A stretch of DNA of 64,000 nt. It comes from Trichoplax adhaerens. Its lineage: Eukaryota; Placozoa; Uniplacotomia; Trichoplacea; Trichoplacidae. The notes below the pieces were generated by a model. It searched no databases. It was not told the origin of the DNA and worked only from the letters and a program-made list of their open reading frames with translations. The stretch covers positions 3,104,229 to 3,168,228 of the forward strand of contig NW_002060944.1 in assembly GCF_000150275.1 (NCBI RefSeq). Direction: 5' to 3'. A program made the position numbers and the translations under genes. Shown here piece after piece: positions 51,722 through 63,530 of the stretch (positions within the stretch are counted from its first letter, which is position 1; each line of letters begins with the position of its first letter).

Positions 51722-52033
51722 AATTTTTTGGCATATGAAAGAATGAAGTTGATTGGTATCATTTCTTTAAATCAAAAAATAGCAAGTATTAGCCCTACAA
51801 GTAATAAGGTCCATCAAAGTGTCGTACTAGATACCACAGTTGGGATCGCGATCGGCTGCTCCATCGGCTTGTTAAGTCTAGTAATTTCGTTCATTTTTCT
51901 CATCCGAGAATATCGCCGACGAATTCTCATACGTTGTATAACTTCCAATTTGTCTGAATTAAATTTGGGAAATATCCATAGTAAAGAAGAAACTCATGAA
52001 ATTACTAGCATTGAAGATGATCTTCCTGACTGA
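51722..52033 (+). CDS. Probable last exon of a single-pass membrane protein
   Basis: After a TTTAG acceptor the frame stays open for 103 codons to a stop. It encodes a short polar stretch, one clear membrane segment (VGIAIGCSIGLLSLVISFIF) and a basic stop-transfer cluster (REYRRR). An acidic cytoplasmic tail ending ...ITSIEDDLPD follows. This is the layout of a type I receptor or adhesion protein's last exon, with the ectodomain encoded upstream. Alternatively an internal ATG (51743) would make a 96-aa protein by itself. Part of the tail is repeated at 52315-52399. No family was recognised, and I could not link it with confidence to upstream exons. Confidence 0.5.
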   Translation, partial: NFLAYERMKLIGIISLNQKIASISPTSNKVHQSVVLDTTVGIAIGCSIGLLSLVISFIFLIREYRRRILIRCITSNLSELNLGNIHSKEETHEITSIEDDLPD

Positions 52034-52314
52034 AAGCAACTTTGAGAAATTGAACTCAGATTATCTGAATAGTTTATTTAGATGGACAATTGTAATTTTT
52101 AAGGAAAGAGGCAAAGGTTGCGTTTTAGAGTTTAAAAATCGAGAAAAAAGTGTAATAAACAAATGGCACGTAGTTGGCTCAGCCAGAATAATATGCTGAA
52201 GATGCTACACCTCATGTTGTTATTTCCGTCTGCCCACGAAGTCTATAAAGCTCAATTCAATTTTCTCCTCCGAAAAGACCGTTGATAAACTGCTAAATGT
52301 TGTATATCATGTAG

Positions 52315-52399
52315 GTCATCGCAACTTAACTTGGACCACATCGCTGATGAAAGAAGAATTCATGAAATTAGCCCCATCGAGTATCATCATGGTGACTAA
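52315..52399 (+). CDS. Duplicate tail exon (possible alternative C-terminus)
   Basis: After a CATGTAG acceptor, a frame in phase 2 encodes SQLNLDHIADERRIHEISPI plus six more residues and a stop. It is clearly related to the tail at about 51953-52033 (SELNLGNIHSKEETHEITSI...). A GT at 51952 in the first copy is in phase 2 and would splice to this exon in frame at exactly the point where the similarity starts. It could be an alternative last exon or a decayed duplicate; the donor is not a strong consensus. Confidence 0.4.
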
Positions 52400-53337
52400 A
52401 AGTCGTTTTTTGGATGTTGAATTTGGATTTTCGAAAGAACTAGTTATGAATAGATTTGATTTATCAAACGAACCTACTTTGAATAGAATATTCTCATTTT
52501 AAAGCCATCAGGTAGCAATAAGTGACTGTACATTGAGGCTTGCTTACTTAGGGAAAATAGTTATGAGTTTAAAGGCTGCTGATTGTGCCGAAGCTATCAA
52601 TGTTGTACTTGGTCCATTACACTGAATATAAAGCGATTGTATTTTAATTGAATACTTTCCATTTTAAGAAGATATTTAATATGCGTTCCATTGGGAATGA
52701 GGGATAATTTATAGTCAATAAGCCATGTGACGTCAATACATTTTCAGCTCATTTCTTATGAATTAAAACTAGAAAAATTCATTATCAAATAATTCAATCG
52801 GCAGTGAAATAGATGAAAATTGAAAAGCTACGATCTGTTGATATTTGAAATAATAATAAAAATGTTGATGGTAATATCCAGGTCATGTATAATTCGGTAT
52901 GATGTTGAATTCTACGTGTATCTTCTCATTTCAACGTTTGTGTAGTAACCTACGGTGTATTATTTTACTATACCTACAGTATAGCGTTTAAGCAGTGGCG
53001 ACTGCTAATTTTTTTCTATCTCAATGGGAATATATAAGTACACGTATCAAAGACAATTTCTTATGAGCAAGCCCGTTGCTATAAGCGTTTTGTTCTTAAT
53101 AAGTGATTGCCTATGCCTGATTGTCTTTACAAAACTAGTCGTTGTCGACTTTTACTAGTGCGACCACTCAGGACTACTCACTTCTTGATTCTACAGAATC
53201 AAGGAGAATCTTGAAGTCACTGACAACATGCATTTGAAGTTGATGATCACGAAAATGAACATCTACTATACATTCTGTTGGTGATGCATCTGGTCTGATT
53301 TGACAGTTTAGTAAACCCATGTGGAAACCCATACTCA
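52400..53337. other. Non-coding stretch
   Basis: No gene was recognised between the tail exons and the minisatellite. Confidence 0.4.
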
Positions 53338-55337
53338 ATGCCAGTCAATGGATAAAATTCGAGTCATCCATTAAATAACCATATCATTATCCCCGATTGA
53401 CATATGAGCATAATATTGCTTCACGCCAGTCCATGGAGAAAAATCAGGTCATCCATGGAATAACGATATCACTGTCCAAGATTGACATCTACGTGTGAGC
53501 ATGATATCACCTCATGCCAGTCCATGGAGAAAAATCAGGTCATCCATGGAATAACGATATCACTGTCCACGATTGACATCTACGTATGAGCATGATATCG
53601 CCTCATGCCAGTCCATGGAGAAAAATCAGGTCATCCATGGAATAACGATATCACTGTCCACGATTGACATCTACGTATGAGCATGATATCACCTCATGCC
53701 AGTCCATGGAGAAAAATCAGGTCATCCATGGAATAACGATATCACTGTCCACGATTGACATCTACGTATGAGCATGATATCACCTCATGCCAGTCCATGG
53801 AGAAAAATCAGGTCATCCATGGAATAACGATATCACTGTCCACGATTGACATCCACGTATGAGCATGATATTACTGCATGCCAGTCAAAGGAGAAAAATC
53901 GAGTCATCCATGGAATAAGGATATCACTGTCCACGATTGACATGAGCATGATATTACTTCATGCAAGTCAATGGAGAAAATCAGGACACCCGTGGAATAA
54001 CGATATCACTGTCCACGATTGACATCTGCGTATGAGCATGATATCACCTCATGCAAGTCAATGGAGAAAAATCATGTCATCCATGGAATAACGATATCAC
54101 TGTCCACGATTGACATCCGCGTATGAGCATGATATTACTGCATGCCAGTCAATGGAGAAAAATCGAGTCATCCATGGAATAACGATATCCCTGTCCACGA
54201 TTGACATGAGCGTATGACATGATATCACCTCATGCCAGTCCATGGAATAACGATATCACTGTCCACGATTGACATCTGCGTATGAGCATGATATCACCTC
54301 ATGCAAGTCAATGGAGAAAAATCAGGTCATCCATGGAATAACGATATCACTGTCTACGATTGACATGAGCATGATATTACTTCATGCAAGTCAATGGAGA
54401 AAATCAGGACATTCGTGGAATAACGATATCACTGTCTACGATTGACATGAGCATGATATTACTTCATGCAAGTCAATGGAGAAAATCAGGACATTCGTGG
54501 AATAACGATATCACTGTCCACGATTGACATCCGCGTATGAGCATGATATCACCTCATGCAAGTCAATGGAGAAAAGTCAGGTCATCCATGGAATAAGGAT
54601 ATCATTATCCACGATTGACATGAGCATGATATCACCTCATGCAAGTAAAAGGAGAAAAATCAGGTCATCCATGGAATAACGATATCATTATCCACGATTG
54701 ACATGAGCATGACATCACCTCATGCAAGTCAATGGAGAAAATCAGGTCATCCATGGAATAACGATATCATTATCCACGATTGACATCCGCGTATGAGCAT
54801 GATATCACTTCATGCAAGTCAATGGAGAAAAATCAGGTCATCCATGGAATAACGATATGACTCTCCACGACTGATATCCGCGTATGCGCATGATATTACT
54901 TCATGTCAGTCAAAGGAGAAAAATCAAGTCATCCATGGAATAACGATATGACTATCCACGATTGACATCCGCGTATGCGCATGATATTACTTCATGCCAG
55001 TCAAAGGAGAAAATCATGTCATCCATGGAATAACGATATGACTATCCACGATTGACATTTGAGCATGATATTACTTTTACGCCAGTCAAAAGGAGAAGAG
55101 CAGGGTCATCCATGGAATAACGATATGACTATCCACGATTGATATCGCGTATGAGCGTGATATTACTTCATGCCAGTCAAAGGAGAAAATCAGGTCATCC
55201 AAGGAATAACGATGTCACTGTCCACGATTGACATGAGCATGATATTACTTCATGCAAGTCAATGGAGCTGCATGCCATTCGATGAAGAAAAAATCAGGTC
55301 ATCCATGCAATAATGATATGATTATCCACGATTGACA
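53338..55337. repeat. Minisatellite, about 23 units of 91 bp (some ~80 bp)
   Basis: The unit reads CATGCCAGTC(C/A)ATGGAGAAAA, then ATCAGGTCATCCATGGAATA, ACGATATCACTGTCCACGAT, TGACATCTACGTATGAGCAT and GATATCACCT. Five neighbouring units at about 53513-53880 are almost identical at 91-bp spacing. Later units vary: some lack the CTACGTATG piece, and others swap CCATGG for CAATGG or AAAGG. The unit length is not a multiple of three and stops occur in all frames, so it is not coding. Each unit carries the palindromes CCATGG and GATATC in fixed places. Confidence 0.95.
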
Positions 55338-57444
55338 GACACACTTGTACAGTACTGTACATCAGTACATGTATCTTCGTTTGCTTGGCTGAATGTGTTT
55401 TAGCCGATGGGCATGTTGGGATATCTCTCTAATCTTTCCTATAGGAAATATTTCTATTTCTATACTAACACATAATAAATGTGCATGCATGACCTATGGC
55501 TGCTGGTCACGTGAATTTCTGGGGAATGTACAGTATGCATCTGACGCGTTGGTACGGTTAAGCAATCGACGCTGAGTATCTGAGTAATCGGGGTTGTTAT
55601 GGCTGCGCCGGCCTACTGTACACTGTACAGTATGACATTCCTCAGTGACACGACAGGAAGTTTCACCACAGTTTCGAGTGATACGTACAGTACCCGCATA
55701 CATAGCGCGGGAAAATAGGAACTGATCATGCCTGTTGGAACTGCAACACACGTATACAATAAGAGTCAAGTGACTCTTTATTGTTCATCACTGCTTACGC
55801 CAATACTATGAATTAATCAATCAATTCTCGGTGGACGCTAGATCGCCAGAATTAGAGGCCATTCAAGGCTTTGGATATAGTGCACTGGCATGGCCTAGTT
55901 TACAGATAATATTGTACAAGTAACTTAAAGTATAGGATCAATGATAGAATAATCCATTTTCGAAATAACAACAAGTGTTGGACGGGTTGATTCTCCAGTT
56001 GTGTGGATCGACGAAATATATCTTGAAAAATTGATGATCATTACATGTTTTTAATCGGTGAGTCAATTTACCAATTTGCAGTATAGGATGTATATTGATT
56101 GAATAGCAATAGAGTTGAAAAAGTGATTACTGTAATCGTCTGTATATACAGTAGAATGAATATTCTACTACAAGTAAAACTTGCTAGTATACTGTACAGT
56201 ACATTGCAGTGCTCAACTAGCATCGTTTCTGCAGCTTAACATTGAATAAAATATGTACAACAATTGGACGTTCATTGCCTGCATAAAACTTCCGCATGGG
56301 TTCTACACTACTGTAGAACATTCTTAACGTAAGGGGGTTTCATCACTGATATGTTGGCAGTGGCAATGCAATGAAATGGATTAACTATAATATTATTCAT
56401 TTTAAGAAACTTACTGTCTCGTTTGGATCATGTGAGTAGCCTAGATAATTCTCACAGCCGTCTATGGATGACTTCTACACTAGTGGTACGGTGATGGCCA
56501 AATGAAGCTTTAGATGCTTGCAATGAGCTGATTGCACAGCATGTAAAATGGATTTACTGTCATCTTGGACTCTTGTCAGTAACTTGAGTATATTGCATTT
56601 GGCATTTTCTGCTGCACATCAACGAGTTCAAGTTTGCATGCTTTGTGCAAACTGTCAATTCGTGGTAGCAATAACATCTGCTGTCACGAACCAAACATTT
56701 GAACATTTGAACATTTGTCCACTATCAACAACACGCTACTTTTGCAGTTGTTGATCGGCAATATATAGAAAAAGAGCTTCCAAATTTTATATTATCTATT
56801 ATATCATGGTAGCCATTCGGTTATGATAGTTTATGTTAAGACAGTAAACATACAGTACAGTACTGTATATCAAGAACGATTTTAGTACAGCACTGGCAAC
56901 ATAATGCATTTCAAGCAATTTGTGCTATTCATGCTATCGCGACGTAGTTCGTATGTGTCTTGAAAGGCAAGTACGACTGCAATTGTGCTAATACGAGTAC
57001 AGTATGGTAGTCAATTACTTTGATTACTGCAGTCGGAAGAAACTTAAAATGCTACTTCTTGGTGCGATTTTAGTCAAATCAAGTTCTATAAATTGGATTT
57101 AACCTTTGGCGTTGGGAGCAAACTAGGAATTAAGGTTGCCATTGAATGCTTCCATTGCATCAGTCGATTTGTCATCAATGAAGTTCCTTGACGCTGACGA
57201 AATTCCCCCCTAAATTTATCTCTTTCGCGCTTATCTCTGGTACGATATGTCGGTTTAGGCGCCATAATTTCACGCGCTCATTCGTTAGACAGTACTGTAT
57301 GGTTTAATTTCTAGCTGTAAAAGTAATAAAATAAGAAGGGAACTACAACAAATACTCTTGCTATGCTAATCGTCGGATAATTGAACCCTAAATAATGGCA
57401 AATGTTTACGCAAGGATTCCGAAACATTTAGAATCTCCATGTAA
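55338..57444. other. Non-coding stretch with scattered GTAC palindromes
   Basis: Single GTACTGTAC-type motifs are seen near 55348, 55615, 56190 and 56860. No gene was assigned. A 68-codon frame at 56548-56754 has a hydrophobic start and several Cys but no splice or family support. Confidence 0.45.
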
Positions 57445-57708
57445 AAATGTAATTGTCCTTGGTATAGTATTGAAATCTACAACTACTGGATCCAAAATAA
57501 ATGCCCAACATATCCTGTCACTGCACGTAATTATAGTTTACTGTACTATGATCGTGGAGATCCACCGTATTGTAAACTACTACTATACTTGGTTGAAGGC
57601 TGTTCGACGTTAGTTGCAAGGTTCAACTACGGATCGTTTAGCGTTTTTAGACGTAACTATAAATGCTATAATCATGAACGATACGAATGTTCCGTAAATG
57701 TAAATTAA
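57445..57708 (+). CDS. Orphan cysteine-rich exon, probably secreted protein
   Basis: A stop-free frame of 87 codons ends at TAA (57706-57708). A TATAG acceptor at 57467 would open it in phase 2 at IEIYNYWIQNKC. It has no ATG, so it would be a terminal exon. Cys residues occur in the order NKC, PPYC, LVEGCST, NYKC and YEC, with many Tyr and Phe. The spacing (Cys, then EGCS, then two later Cys) loosely recalls cystine-knot hormones and antagonists, but one expected Cys is missing, so this is only a suggestion. A signal-peptide exon was not identified upstream. The flanking DNA is AT-rich and stop-rich, so the open frame is unusual. Confidence 0.4.
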   Translation, partial: KCNCPWYSIEIYNYWIQNKCPTYPVTARNYSLLYYDRGDPPYCKLLLYLVEGCSTLVARFNYGSFSVFRRNYKCYNHERYECSVNVN

Positions 57709-58035
57709 TAAATTATATAAATGGGTATACTGTAGTATGTACTATGCAATATGCATGAATAGTGCTGATAAAATTATAATTAATTACTGTATACGTTCAT
57801 TCGTAATGTCAGAAAAAATAGACTAAACGTTAAAGTCATGTGGAGTCGTACCTTCCTGATTCATTTCAATACATTACTATAATAGGTTTACTTGATTGTA
57901 CAACTGGCTAACTATACTGTACCTAATGAGTTTCTTTTGACTACAAATATTGTAAATAGCTCTTAACTTTGCGCTGTTTACAGTTTATTAAAATGGGTTA
58001 ATGTTGTGTTTTACGCTTTGTATTTCTATAACCAG
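57709..58035. other. Upstream region of the EHMT gene
   Basis: No gene is seen. An ACCAG acceptor right before the EHMT start codon suggests a non-coding first exon in or left of this stretch. Confidence 0.4.
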
Positions 58036-61000
58036 ATGGATAGTGTACCATTCAGTGTTGACAGTTCCAGTTCAAGTTCATATCATAGCGTACATGATAT
58101 CAACGATAAAACGATGACTGGTAAGTTGGTAATTCGTCAAGTTAATTATCTGAAATTGTACAGTTCGTTTTGAAATAAAAGCTTTCTTGCCATAAAGACG
58201 ATTTACTCACGTGTATAGCCATTAATTTGTCATGCATTATTTAATTCTTGGAACTAGATGCTGTTTCTAAACCACGTCCTGTAGCTAGTGGACGCGCAGG
58301 TAAGAAAAGGGCCAGACGTCGTAGATGGAGCCGCAAACCCAGGCGGACTCAAAAAGTTCCAACGGTGATGGTTAACCCAAGATTCAAGGATGTAGGGTGT
58401 CAATACAAACAGGACGAATTAGTTCAATCGAACAATAAATGGCAACTTGAAATCTCGAAGCACAATGGCTCAAATTTGTATCAAGATGATGACAATTTTT
58501 CGACGGTGTGTTTCTGCAATTAATACGGTCTAATTACGATACTACCATATGCACAGCACAGTACAGATAGCTCCTTCTAGGATTTTTATGTATCTGCAGA
58601 TTTAATCAGTAAATGTTTGTTCATCGATTACTATTTAAAATATTTTGCCTTGTGTATATTTTACGTTAGAGAGAATTTTTATGTACTTGTAATGACATTA
58701 TCAAGGTTGTGGACAGTAACGAACGTACAACTCCTATTATTTGTGAGGCCTTACTAGGATCTGCTAATGTAAGTTTTGTCTTCTGTTTTTTATCATAGTA
58801 ACTGTAATGGATATGTCATGTATAGTACGGTAAATCCGCTTTAATCAAAGTTGTGATACGATGATTACCATAATTTGATGTTTCCAATGTAGATACGCTG
58901 TAATTCAGTTGCAGATTGTTCGGAAATGAAGCAAATTACACACTCCAAGACTGCATTTTTGTGCAAAGAACATAGGTAACTCTCACAATTACATTACGAA
59001 AGGGCCTTTCGAAGGATGGTCATCAATATTGCCCTGTATATTGACATTGGATTGATAACAATATAACTAACACACTGTTTATTTATTATATGCTGCAGTG
59101 TTCTTCTTAAGAACCATAGATGTTGTCCTATCTGTGGAATATTTTGTCAATCGGTTAGCTAGCACTTTTAATATTATGTCTTATGAGTATTATCGGCTAT
59201 TGTATTGTTGGAATAGAGTATATATGTATCTATTCCCTATAAGCGTACTAAATTGTTGAGATAATGGCCGTATTACGTAAATGTTACTGTATTTATGTAA
59301 GAAAAATAATATATACATATATATCTAGGTCTGTACATCAAATAAGGTAGTTATTTTCTGATGTTTGTAGAGAGATTTCATCCACTGTAGCCGCGAAAAA
59401 AGTCATAGATTTCATCTGGTAATAAAGAGATACGCCTAGGATTTCAGAATGTAACTGTATCTACATTTCGTTAGACACTCAATACAATTGTCGCTGTTTT
59501 TCGAAGGGCTGCGTAATGAACACCAAATGTGACTTAAAATGCCCACATTGCGGTGAGGATTGCAAAATTGGACTAGGATTTAACGAGCAAAAGTTATTAT
59601 CAGGTACCTCTTAAAAAAAATAAGGCCGTTAGAGCTTTACACCTCTGATTTATGCATTAAACACTTGATTCAAAAATTAGAAAATAGTTCTAATACCTTG
59701 TTTTACCTTTATAACACAGAAAACGCCCTTGACACGAATACTAATGACACGAACAGTACTACGAGTTCTGGATTTTGTGAGACAATTTCTGGTTCTGTCT
59801 GCGAGAGCAACTCTAATTTATCACAATGTATGTGAAAATACTATATAATTAGGCTTCACGCTATTAACTCTACTGTATTACGTGCAGCATAGGTAATTGG
59901 ATTGGTCGTAGAAAAGGATTATGTAATTTTTGTATAACCGTTAAAAAAATTTTGATATTTGAAATATCAAAAACCTTATATGGTCTTAATATCTATTTTT
60001 ATCCAGCAGTGTTTGACGAATGCTTTCCAAATAAGTTTAAGTTCAATAAAAGGTAGGGGCTCGTTGTTTTTATCGACTCAGTCTTACAGTAATTGTTTAA
60101 AATCTTTACGAGAAATTAATCGTGATAATTGATGGTACATAATTTATTGCAGTATGAAAAAATTCTTTAAATTTTTACACTTGAAATGCTTAGAAGAGGA
60201 AAACCCTACCGCCTGTCGTTACAGTTAAAAAAGAAGATTTTTGATGCTGCAGCTTCGGGAGATGCTGTTAGCCTAAAAAACTTGTTAGGTTGGTTCAGTT
60301 AACTTGTGTATTTCTTTTGCTGTATTTTACGGAAATTGGACTATAAGATAGTTTACTGTTAACCGTAGAAATGGGTTATTACCCAAATTGTAAGAATAAC
60401 GCTCAAACTACGCCGATGCATGTAGCAGCTAAGGCTGGCCATCTGTTATGTCTACGACTTTTATTGAGTGTAAGTGGAATGCATTGTAAGAGTTGTGAAA
60501 GTGTATTTTTGGAAATACTACTTACCTTTGATAGCGTTTAGTTTTAATATGTGTTCTTCTTTTCATCAAGTTTGGCGGCGATGTTAATGCTGTTGATACA
60601 CACCTTAGAACACCTTTAGTGAGTTTATTAAATTTCATTAAAGTTACATAGGTATTTATACGATTGCGTAACTCTCGGTCTACCCTAATCGATTCCGATA
60701 ATTTTTTGTTATCTAGTATTTGGCGTGTCATGATAATCATCTGGATTGTGTCCAGTATTTGTATATGATGCAGGCCAACGCCAATCTTAAAGTTAGTTTA
60801 ACTTCTCAATTTTAAAAGTTAAGATGTATTTCATAGCTGACTTTTTTTATCAGGACCAATCAAGTTGTTCATGCCTGCATATTGCTGCAAATAACGGTAA
60901 CCACGAAATCGTTGCATTTTTGTTGGAAAATAATTGTGTATCGGTAGACGAAATCGATAATGGCGGTTGGACAGCTATTGTGTGGGCGGCTGATAATGGA

Positions 61001-63530
61001 TACGTGGATACAGTCCGATTGCTGCTAAAGTTCAATGCAAGCGTTGCTATGAAGGATTATGTATGGTCTTTCTATAACCTTAATTTACGTAGTCCTGAGC
61101 TTTTTACTAATAACTATTTGTGTATATTTTAGGAAGGAAATATCTGTTTGCATTGGTGTGCAATGAATGGATCTGCGATGATCACGAGCATTGTATTAAA
61201 TGCATATAGATCAGCGGTTAATTTACAGAATACGTTTGGAGACACCCCTTTGCACATTGCGGCTAGGCAAGGAAATCTAGCATGTGTAGAAGTATTACTA
61301 GCAGCAGGCAGTGACCAAACCATTACTAACTTCAGGAATCTGAAGCCTTACGAGGTTAGCTTTATTAACACTTTAATAAATTGATTATATCTAGCAATCT
61401 GTGATCTGTTTCTTATTTACACTTCTCTTGTCTTTAAATAATTGTGAACTTCTGGAGTAGTGCACCAGAAAAGGCAGCGAAGTATATAAAGCCTTGTATA
61501 TAAATCATTGTTCATCAGTTGTCTTAATTGGCACTGGGAGAAAAATTCTATCTGCGTAAGTCATCAAATGACTGAGTTCAAAATTAAGAAATATAGCAGT
61601 ACAATAACTTCAAATGATCACCTTTGTGTCCCATACAATAATTGGTATTACAGGGATATATCTCGTGGTCGGGAGAGACTTCCGATTAGGTGTATTAATG
61701 AGGTTTGTCGGCGTACTTTTCTTAGTTAACTCGACTATAAAATTAAAGCTACAGTACTTTGCAAAAGTATCTTCCGTTTCAATTCACCTGCCACTGTTAG
61801 TTTATGTATATGTTATACTGTATAGATAATCTTTAAATACAATCAACTAGATACTACTTATATTAAATCAATTGTGTCTATCTAAATTATGATATTTTGT
61901 AGATCGACGATTGTCCATTACCAGATGACTATCTTTATGTGATCGAAAACTGCGAAACATCGTATCAACGTTTAAGCCGCAGTATTAAATTGTTACAGGT
62001 TGTAATATAGTGCAATTTCATCAAGCTTTTGTACGATTACTAAACTTTGCCGTTTATCACTCTTATCTCAAATTTTAGTCGTGCAACTGTAAGGATGACT
62101 GTGCTAATAATGGTGTTTGTAGTTGTGGAAGTCGGACAAGCAAGGAAATGATTGCTTATACTAATGTACGGAAATAGTTGAAAAATATAAATTTTTAATC
62201 TCAATAATGGTGTCGTTATTAATTAACTGACATTGAGTCATAGGTCTACTTTGTGATTGTGCATATTTTTAGATTCATTATTTATGGTATGCTTTGATTA
62301 CTTTTTAGGAAGGGCGAATGAAGACTGAGTTACTGTTTAGTGGTAGTCCAGTTATTTATGAATGTAATAAACAGTGTAGTTGCTGGATGAATTGTCGAAA
62401 TAGAGTCATACAACATGGCATTAGGTCTGTAACCCCTTTTTTTCGTAGTTATTATTAGATTTTCGATGTTAGGCAACCGTATCATGATTAAGCGATATTA
62501 AAACTTTTTTCTATTGTAATACCTTAGAATCCCTTTGGAAGTATTTAGGACTAAAAGGAAAGGTAACGACTACTTCCAATTAAATTTGGTCATTTATACA
62601 ATGTATCTTTCAGATTCATATTATGTAAGCCATTTTAAGCGTAAAACTTGTGTAATATTTTTGTTACCTTTAGGATGGGGAGTCAAAACTATGGTTAATG
62701 TTCCTGCTGGAACATTTGTTTGCGAGTATGGATTTTTTACTTAAGCTTTCGGAGCCGGTTGATTTGTGGATATACATTGGAAAGTGTAGTTTTACTGTAA
62801 TTATTCGTTAGATATGTAGGTGAAATTATTTCGGACGGCGAAGCAGAGAAGAGAACAGATGACGACAATTATATATTTGACTTAGATGTTAAGGTAAAAA
62901 TGATGTATTCAGTTTTCCTAGTAAATTGGCTACTCGGCTGTTTTTTGCTATTTTACATTGTACTCATATTGATATCTTTATGCGTCATTTGGAGAGGCCT
63001 ATTCATATTTAGTTAGTGTGATGGGGGGAAGATGGTTTGATTGTTGTAATTCTCATCCTAGGGTCGAACAGAAACTGATTTAAAATGTATTGACGCTCGT
63101 AAATATGGAAATGTCGGAAGATTTATTAATCATTCGTGTCATCCAAATTTGGTTCCTGTTCGAGTTTTTATTGACTACCAGGTATTTCGTAAATCATGTT
63201 GCAACACTTCTATGTATGTGCTCTTAACCCATCATTATGAATACGCGTATATATGTTTTAGGACAGAAGGTTTCCTAGATTCGCATTTTTTAGTTTGAGA
63301 GAATTAGACGCTAATGAAGAATTAAGGTTTGACCATACTGATAATAAAGTGATAGTATTTGTACTCTATATATTTATGCAATAAGGGGTCAATTAATAAT
63401 CGGACTAACAGTTAATTTGATATTTATGTGATAAATCCGATATAGCTTTGATTACGGCAAGAGGTTTTGGTCATTAAAGTGTAAAGAATTTCGTTGTTGT
63501 TGCGGTGAAGCAAATTGTCATTATTGTTAG
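58036..63530 (+). CDS. EHMT: Histone H3K9 methyltransferase, EHMT (G9a/GLP) orthologue
   Basis: Twenty-six exons: 58036-58120, 58258-58505, 58706-58768, 58893-58975, 59099-59153, 59371-59418, 59507-59603, 59720-59827, 60007-60052, 60194-60288, 60369-60469, 60571-60618, 60717-60791, 60854-61060, 61133-61354, 61461-61495, 61654-61702, 61903-61998, 62079-62165, 62309-62424, 62528-62562, 62674-62725, 62812-62893, 63062-63181, 63262-63326, 63446-63530. They join to 2403 nt, 800 aa. Order: basic Arg/Lys-rich stretch (about 29-60); EHMT-type Cys-rich domain (about 132-226, [23 protein letters not shown]); about seven ankyrin repeats (278-538); nine-Cys pre-SET (about 540-655); SET with GWGV (667-670), EYVGE, RFINHSC (731-737) and FDYG (774-777); post-[11 protein letters not shown]. 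Ankyrin-cage residues Trp423, Trp428 and Trp461 are kept, with Asp431 for the mammalian Glu. Phe774 at the Phe/Tyr switch fits di/tri-methylation. It is a single gene where vertebrates have two. Confidence 0.96.

Noticed and set aside
53338-55337. CRISPR-like array
   Set aside because: Units are contiguous variants of one 91-bp sequence with no short repeat/unique spacer alternation, and the DNA is animal nuclear.
56548-56754. 68-codon frame with signal-peptide-like start and several Cys
   Set aside because: No acceptor/donor or conserved spacing could be found, and the TTTGAACATTTGAACATTTG repeat lies inside it. Kept only as a note.
57395-57613. 72-codon frame starting with ATG
   Set aside because: It overlaps the cysteine-rich frame in another phase, and that frame has the better coding signal and a plausible acceptor.
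59461-59506. Longer EHMT exon beginning at the CAG before 59447 (ECNCIYIS...)
   Set aside because: It would require a phase-1 entry while the upstream exon ends in phase 0. The acceptor at 59506 keeps the frame and gives SHRFH-LGC as in relatives.
60154-60193. EHMT exon starting at the TTGCAG at 60153
   Set aside because: That frame hits a stop at about 60225; the acceptor at 60193 gives an open frame leading into the first ankyrin repeat.
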